Part shown: positions 57,950-64,000 of the stretch, one piece after another
Numbering within the stretch: position 1 is the first letter of the stretch
Layout: the number at the start of each line of letters is the position of its first letter
From: Bufo bufo
Taxonomy: Eukaryota > Chordata > Amphibia > Anura > Bufonidae
NCBI RefSeq assembly: GCF_905171765.1
Contig: NC_053392.1
Span: forward strand, 507,514,556 to 507,578,555
Length of the DNA stretch: 64,000 bases
Direction of reading: 5' to 3'
Translations under genes and position numbers: made by a program
Notes under the pieces: model-generated
Told to the model about the DNA's origin: nothing
The model's input: the letters and a program-made list of their open reading frames with translations, nothing else
The model's database searches: none

Positions 57950-59090
57950 AACCCTTATGGACCAGGCCATTTGTTGCAAATCTGACCAGTGTCACTTTAT
58001 GTGTGAATAACTTTAAAACGCTTTTACTTATCCAGGCCATTCTGAGATTGTTTTTTCATCACATATTGTACTTCATGACACTGGTAAAATGTAAATCAAA
58101 AAAATTCTATTAAAAAACCTGGCTGACGTTACAAGGCTTAGAAGTTTAGAAGCAAATCTTGAAATTTTTCATAAATTTTCCAAAACCCACTTTTTAAGGA
58201 CCAGTTCAGGTCTGAAGTCACTTTGTGAGGCTTACATAATTGAAACCACCCAAAAATGACCCCATTTTGGAAACTACACCCCTCAAGGTATTCAAAACTG
58301 ATTTTACAAACTTTGTTTACCCTTTAGGTGTTCCACAAGAGTTATTGGCAAATGGAGATAAAATTTCTGAATTTCAATATTTTGGCAAATTTTCCATTTT
58401 AATCCATTTTTTCCAGTAACAAAGCAAGGGTTATAAGCCAAACAAAACTCAATATTTATTGTCCTGATTCTGTCGTTTATAGAAACACCCCATATGTGGT
58501 CGTAAACTGCTGTATGACCAAACGGCAGGGCGCACAAGGAATGGTTTCTGGATGGCAGATTTTGATGGCCTTTCTTTTTTTACACCATGTCTCATTTGAA
58601 GCCCCCTCTGATGCACCCCTAGAGTAGAAACTCCAAAAAGTGATCACTTTTTGGAGTTTCTACTCTAGGGGTGCATCAGAGGGGGCTTCAAATGGGACAT
58701 GGTGTCAAAAAACGAGTCCATAAAAAACTGCCTTCCAAAAACCATATGGCGTTCCTTTCCTTCTGCGCCCTGCCGTGTGGCCATACAGCAGTTTATGACC
58801 ACATATGGGGCATTTCTGTAAACTACAGAATCAGAGCAATAAATATTGAGTTTTGTTTGGCTGTTAACCCTTGCTTTGTTACGGGAAAAGATTGATTAAA
58901 ATGGAAAATTTTCCAAAAAATAGCTGTTTTGGCACCGTTTTTATTTTTTATTATTTACAACGTTCATCTGACAGGTTAGATCATGTGGTATTTTTATAAA
59001 GCAGGTTCTTACGGACGTGGCGATACCTAATATGTGTACCTTTTTTTATTTATTTATGTTTTACACAATAATATCATTTTTGAAACAAAA
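57950..59090. repeat. piggyBac-like remnant, unit 5
   Basis: Inverted-repeat homology around the palindrome is clearest here, extending from about 58382 to 58915. Confidence 0.55.
58582..58705. repeat. 124-bp palindrome, unit 5, most symmetric copy
   Basis: Both arms have five A/T at the centre (CCAAAAAGTGATCACTTTTTGG), so only the single T/C mismatch remains between arms. Confidence 0.92.
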
Positions 59091-59092
59091 AA

Positions 59093-59921
59093 AAAACAGG
59101 CCAGAAACAGAAGCAGTAAGGACAGCCAGGCTATACATGAAACAGATAGGATCAGAAACAGGCACTGCCCGGCTATACATGGAACAGACAGGATCAGAAG
59201 CAATTGGGCACTACCAGGCTATACATGGAACAGACAGGATCAGATGCAGTTGGGCACTGCCAGCCTATACATGGAACAGACAGGATCAAAAGCGGTTAGG
59301 CACTGCGTGGCAGCAAGGGGCAACACCCAGCAAGGCACAAGACAGACAGACCACAAGCCCCACAGCTCACAGATAGAAATAGCTACATAAGAGGGCACCA
59401 GATAAACCATGCCCAGGAACAGACCAGGGAATGTTAACCTCACCAGCACCAGGAGTAACAAGAAGTATAGAACAAACTATACAAGTTTCAGTTCACACAG
59501 TCACAGAATGCTGCAGCTAGCACGCCCAAACAACAACCAGCATACACAGGATAAATTGTAGCCAGTACGCGGTTACAGGCAGCCAGCCTAAACAACAAGG
59601 AGTGACAGAACCACACACAGCATCCATACTCAGACGCAGATCACACTCAAGGCCGCAGCTAGAACACATCAGAGAACCAGCATACATGGGAACACTCACA
59701 GCTAGTAGTACACAAAGTGCATGCAGCCAGCCTGCATGGCACCGGTGACAGGAACCACAGTGATATGGATATGGGGAGACACACACGGGCAATAGTTCAC
59801 ATATAACACCGCAGCCAGCACACAGCCCCAAGCAACCAGCATCAATAGGTTTCAGAATGCAGCCAGTATGCAAGAGAGCATGCAGCCAGCCTACATAGCA
59901 CAACTGTCACAGTGAACCGCA
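59093..59921. repeat. 46-bp and CAGCCAG repeat, unit 5
   Basis: As at 15945-16770, with a 1-bp deletion near 59245. Confidence 0.6.
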
Positions 59922-60191
59922 CCATGACAGCTACCTTTTTGGACAAAGTCCTCAAGGGATTTGCTAGCAAAGCTTCTTAATTTGTTAGAGATACTTCTGA
60001 CTTTTTATCTAAAATGAAATGTGTGGACATAACTGAGGGCGGCCAATTAGTCTCATTTGATGTAGTGAGCCTTTATACAAGTATAGAACAGGGATTAGCA
60101 GCGATAGGGGAAGCATTATACCACTTAGAATTCACATGGGAGGTGCAGGTGCAACCAAAATCTCTGCACACCTTATGGTTATGTACCTTTA
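59922..60191 (+). pseudogene. Penelope-like element RT fragment, unit 5
   Basis: As at 16771-17040. Confidence 0.5.
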
Positions 60192-60686
60192 TTTATCTCA
60201 TCTATCCATCCCCCATCCATCCATTATTCCCAATCTATCATCTATCGATCCATTCCCAATCTATCTGTTTATCCCCTATCTAGCCATCTTGGAAGCATAA
60301 AGACTTGCCCCGACCATTGTTCTGTGTGAACATGAGAAGGATATGATGCCAAATAAATAGTATAAGAATATAACTTGCAATCAGCACGTACTAGAAAAAT
60401 AACCAGAAATGCACAAATAGCTAAGAAATATTCACATGAATGCCCTCTCCTACTGGGATGGTGACAACCCCAACATGTGTTTCTGTGAAGCCCTCATTTT
60501 GTGGTGGGCCTGTATGCTTTCAAATGCCAGGGCTGAATTTCTGTCCCAATCTGGCCTTGATCTTAACCCATCATAATGTGAAGTCAAACCATACTTATTG
60601 TAGTTGTGTATAGATATAATAAAGACAAACTCTCTATAGATTTTAATATTTATTAATTCACGAAAGATCTTACAATCATGTCTGGT

Positions 60687-60920
60687 AAGTGAAGGAGCAG
60701 CTTCCTTCTGTCACATCCAGTAGGTGAAGGAGCTGCTTTATATCTTAGCAGCTTCCTTCTGTCACATCCAGTAGGTGAAGGAGCTGCTTTATATCTTAGC
60801 AGCTTCCTTCTGTCACGTCCAGTAGGTGAAGGAGCTGCTTTATATTATAGCAGCTTCCTTCTGTCACGTCCGGTAGGTGAAGGATCTGCTTTCTATCTTT
60901 GCAGGTTCCTTCTGTCTCTG
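60687..60920. repeat. 51-bp minisatellite, unit 5
   Basis: The first copy has an internal deletion that fuses GAAGGAGC directly to AGCTTCC, removing the hairpin loop. Confidence 0.85.
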
Positions 60921-61772
60921 CCACCACATTGTAGATGGTTACATAGCAAGTATGGCTGAAAGAAGTCCTTCAATTTCAACCTTTAATTACTTGCTATGAT
61001 GATCCAGAGGAAGGCGAAAAACCCCTGAGGAATATTAGTTGTCCTCATATAAGGGGAAAAAATTCCTCCCTGACCCCAAATATGGCGATCGGAATGAAAC
61101 CCTGGATTGTTGGTTCTCCAATCTACGTGGATGTTCAGTGGTGGACATTCGGTAGGTTTGTCAAATCCGGTTAAAGGGAAAGTCCGGTTGAGTTGTCTTG
61201 TCCGGTGTTTGCTGTAAGAAGACAGATATACATGTCTGGGTCAGTATCTGATAGAATAAACACTTTCCACATCATGTAATCTTTACAAGGACAGTTAGAT
61301 CTTCACATTAAATGTCCTATTACACTGCCTCATTGTGACAGTTGTATTTGGAAGGTTGTGCTGGATCCTGTGAAATTAGTACGGGCAGTGCAAGCGCCGA
61401 TGGAGGAGAACATATCAATTGGTGCTTGGTTACACCGTCCTGACTACACAGGACAATGCAAACAGGATACTGGAGGAGCGACTGCTACCGGCTATTCATT
61501 ATCAGCAGCACAACCCTGATTACACAGAGAGATGTGCTGCCGATAATCGACCGTCTTATATTCTGATAAAAGATGCCCATCGACCGATGAACAAGCAAAT
61601 GCTTGTTGAATGGCTGCTCGATTATACAAGTTAATTATCCTGTGAAGACTACAAACCAATAATTGTGGGGTCTAATAGGGGCTTTATTCTGTAGACCTGG
61701 TGGGGCTCCTCAAGTATCACCACTACTAGTCACCCAAGGATAGTTATAGCTTGGTTGGATATAAATAGTCTC

Positions 61773-62046
61773 AGGGTGCATTCTCACGACTGTATGTATT
61801 TTGTGGTCCTCAAAAAATACGGATGCCTGTTGCATCGTTTTTTTTGCAGATACATTATAATAATGCCTATTCTTGTCCGCAAAATGGACCAGAATAAGAC
61901 TTGTTCTATATTTTTTGTGGGATTGTGAAATAAATATACGGATGCTGTACACATTTTTCAGACCCATTGCAATGAATGAGTCTGCATACAATCTGCAAAA
62001 TTTTGATCCGATGCGGACCAAAAATATGGTCGTGTGACTTGGGCCT
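61773..62046. mobile_element. MITE-like element, unit 5
   Basis: Orthologous to 6818-7092. Confidence 0.5.
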
Positions 62047-62679
62047 ATATCTTTTTAACCACTAAATGGATGGAAGTAAATATTAGGCTAAAAGACAAAA
62101 CGACTATGATCACACAATACCTAGTCACTTACTAAAGTTGCACATTTATCTTTGGCGCAGCCTTCATGTGTCTTGATAGTTACCCCCTATAGTTACACAG
62201 CAATAATAACACTATGGATCTCACAAGGTGTTATACTTACATTGTCATATTGGAATGGTGGGTGGTTTACGCTGTGTTATGTGGACAGCAAAATAGATCT
62301 AATGAGAAATGATGGTGGTAAGCTGGAGGTCACAGGCCGTAATGAAGACATTGTGATAAGCAGAATCCCCTATGAAAAAAGAGATAAAGCATGAGTCAAT
62401 TTGTTTCTAATGTCGATTGACCATCTATGAGAGATATAACAATTGCCTTCTCAGTTGACATGAAATCTTTAGGGGAATGTCTTCTCTTCACTCCATACTC
62501 ACCTGGTATGGTAGCATCTACTGGTATTATTGCTGCCAGGGCTGCCTTCTACAGTAGCTGCTTCATGGTGACAGGTACAGTAGATTGTGGAATTCAGAGA
62601 TGGAGAATATTGATGGATTTCATAGGCTCTTCTGGTTTGACTTAGTCATCCACCAGCTTTGTCCACAGACCAGTTACTT

Positions 62680-63962
62680 TTATTTCTTACTGAATGGCCT
62701 CTTAGAAAATAGTTTGGCCATCCAAGTTTGGTTCTGCATGATGACAGGATGATATTGTCTTGACCACTCCGGACATACAAAACTAAACTGATTGAAGATC
62801 TTCTGGTGTTTAGATCTTATTTTGTTTGGCGATTCAGCATAGTCCAGAGTTTGGTTCATATTAAGGTCAATAGGAGCTGCTATCATGGTCACTGGTGGTG
62901 CCATTCTTCTGGCTTCTACATCTTCCCAACTGATGTCTGCAAGAAATTGATGTTTTTTTATGTCTCCCTTCACTCCTAGCCGCTGGAACTGATTTTTACA
63001 CAGCAGCCCTTGTAAGAGGTTGTTTACTTCAGGAGTCAGAGACTCTCGGGAGACTGGAGGACAGTTGAGGACAGAATGCTCAATTTCTATTTGATGTTTT
63101 CCAGGAAAAGGAGCCTTTCTTGTGTAGAGTTTGTACAGAATCACGCCAATTGCAAAATAATCTACCCCTCGTCCATGTGAGTAGCCGTTCACCAGTTCTG
63201 GGGCTGCGAATCCTGGTGTACCTATGCACCTCTTTGAGGGACCCTGATGCACACCCATTGCTGCCATGCCAAAGTCTGTTATTTTGACATGGCCGTCTAC
63301 TGTCAGAAGGATGTTTAGTGGCTTTAGGTCCCTGTGTAGAATGTCTTTGTTGTGCAGGAACTCTGTGCCACAGACCACTTCTGCCAAGATGAATCGTATG
63401 GTGGCAGTATCAAGAGGAAAGATCTTTCTCATAAAAACAAATAGGTCCCCTCTGGTGGCCAATTCCATTACATAACAGACAAAGTTTCGGGTGTGGAAGG
63501 CGGCCAGGCCATGAATCAGATAAGGACTCTGGTGGGATAGTTGTAGGATATGGCGTTCTACCAAACTGTATCCACGCTCCGTAAAATCCTGTTTATCCGC
63601 CACTTTAATGGCAACACATTCCTGGCGGATGACATCTCTTCCCAAGTAGACTTGACCAAAGCTTCCTGCTCCCAGTTTCTGATGGAAAGTGAAGGACTGT
63701 AATGAAAGGGGTACTGTGGCAGGTGTTTTCTTGCCAGACTGGTCAGGTTCCTCCAGACAGTTGCCAGTTTTCTGTTGATGGCTACTGCTGCTCTGAGATG
63801 TTTTGGTAGATCTGCTGAGCTCCTCAGGTTTCTCCCGTTCTAGAGAGCTGCTATTATTGCTTGACTCTTCAGATCCCTCATCTTTTCTCTTATCATTGAC
63901 CTTCATGCTTTTATTTTCCCCTTTATCGTCCTCCTTTTTCTTCCCTTTAGTTGACACTTTGG
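62680..63962 (-). CDS. AGC/PKC-like Ser/Thr kinase gene 5, exon 3 (gene cut by edge)
   Basis: 1283-bp exon from acceptor CTGCAAACAG (intron side 63963 onward) to the stop at 62680-62682; exons 1 and 2 lie beyond the window. Open throughout, with the full kinase domain and FNQFSF tail motif. Private substitutions include Gly in VYLGRD (Ala elsewhere, next to the glycine loop), CYVMEL for YYVMEL, VNGYSHG for VNGHSHG, and KKHQFLADISW for KKHPFL. It is the most diverged copy by eye. Confidence 0.87.
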
Positions 63963-64000
63963 CTGTTTGCAGAAAAGAAAGAAATAATTTATGTAGAATT

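Larger units (their letters stand above)
56693..64000. repeat. Tandem segmental duplication, unit 5 (cut by window edge)
   Basis: Collinear with units 1-4 up to the edge, which falls in intron 2 of the kinase gene. No private transposon insertion is seen in the visible part, which makes it the best available proxy for the ancestral layout. Confidence 0.9.

Noticed and set aside
1..64000. tRNA, rRNA or other structured RNA genes
   Set aside because: I saw no tRNA-like cloverleaf with A and B boxes nor rRNA motifs by eye; a covariance-model scan would be needed to be sure.

Overview
The window looks like vertebrate nuclear DNA, most probably from an anuran amphibian. It is AT-rich, has spliced genes with GT-AG introns, and is dense in DNA transposons (hAT, Tc1/mariner, piggyBac-like) plus LINE and Penelope-like fragments. 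The organism call is an inference from repeat style and from the expanded kinase family; nothing in the window names a species.

The backbone is a head-to-tail array of one duplicated segment (about 9.4 kb before later insertions and deletions). Using a shared anchor at each promoter, the units are 671-11104, 11105-22790, 22791-45750, 45751-56692 and 56693 to the right edge. Each carries, on the minus strand, a three-exon gene for a Ser/Thr kinase of the AGC class with a protein kinase C-like catalytic domain. Exons 1 (250 bp), 2 (510 bp) and 3 (1283 bp) join in phase to a predicted 680-residue protein. Genes 2 and 3 are fully open and gene 5 is open as far as it is visible. Genes 1 and 4 share a one-base frameshift that removes the C-terminal tail, and gene 4 has a further stop codon. 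Upstream of each exon 1 is a tandem 52-bp module with a CRE-like octamer and a CArG box.

Between the genes every unit holds the same layered debris on its low-coordinate side: a Tc1-like transposase fossil, a CR1/L2-type LINE fragment, a piggyBac-like remnant containing a large palindrome, a CAGCCAG-rich repeat, a Penelope-like RT fragment, a 51-bp minisatellite and small MITE-like blocks. Four of the five units then have one private insertion with clean target-site duplications: Tc1-like in unit 1 (dead), a 2.45-kb piggyBac-like element in unit 2, a 15.2-kb hAT in unit 3, and a Tc1-like element with an intact 338-residue transposase in unit 4. The array therefore predates these insertions.

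The 15.2-kb hAT element (23926-39115, 8-bp duplication) is the strangest object. It contains a roughly 9.5-kb satellite of about 32 copies of a 295-bp monomer, with an internal eight-monomer duplication. Other structure worth attention: ten successive hairpins at the end of the piggyBac-like element, and a consensus splice donor about 175 nt past the kinase stop codon that unit 3 has lost.
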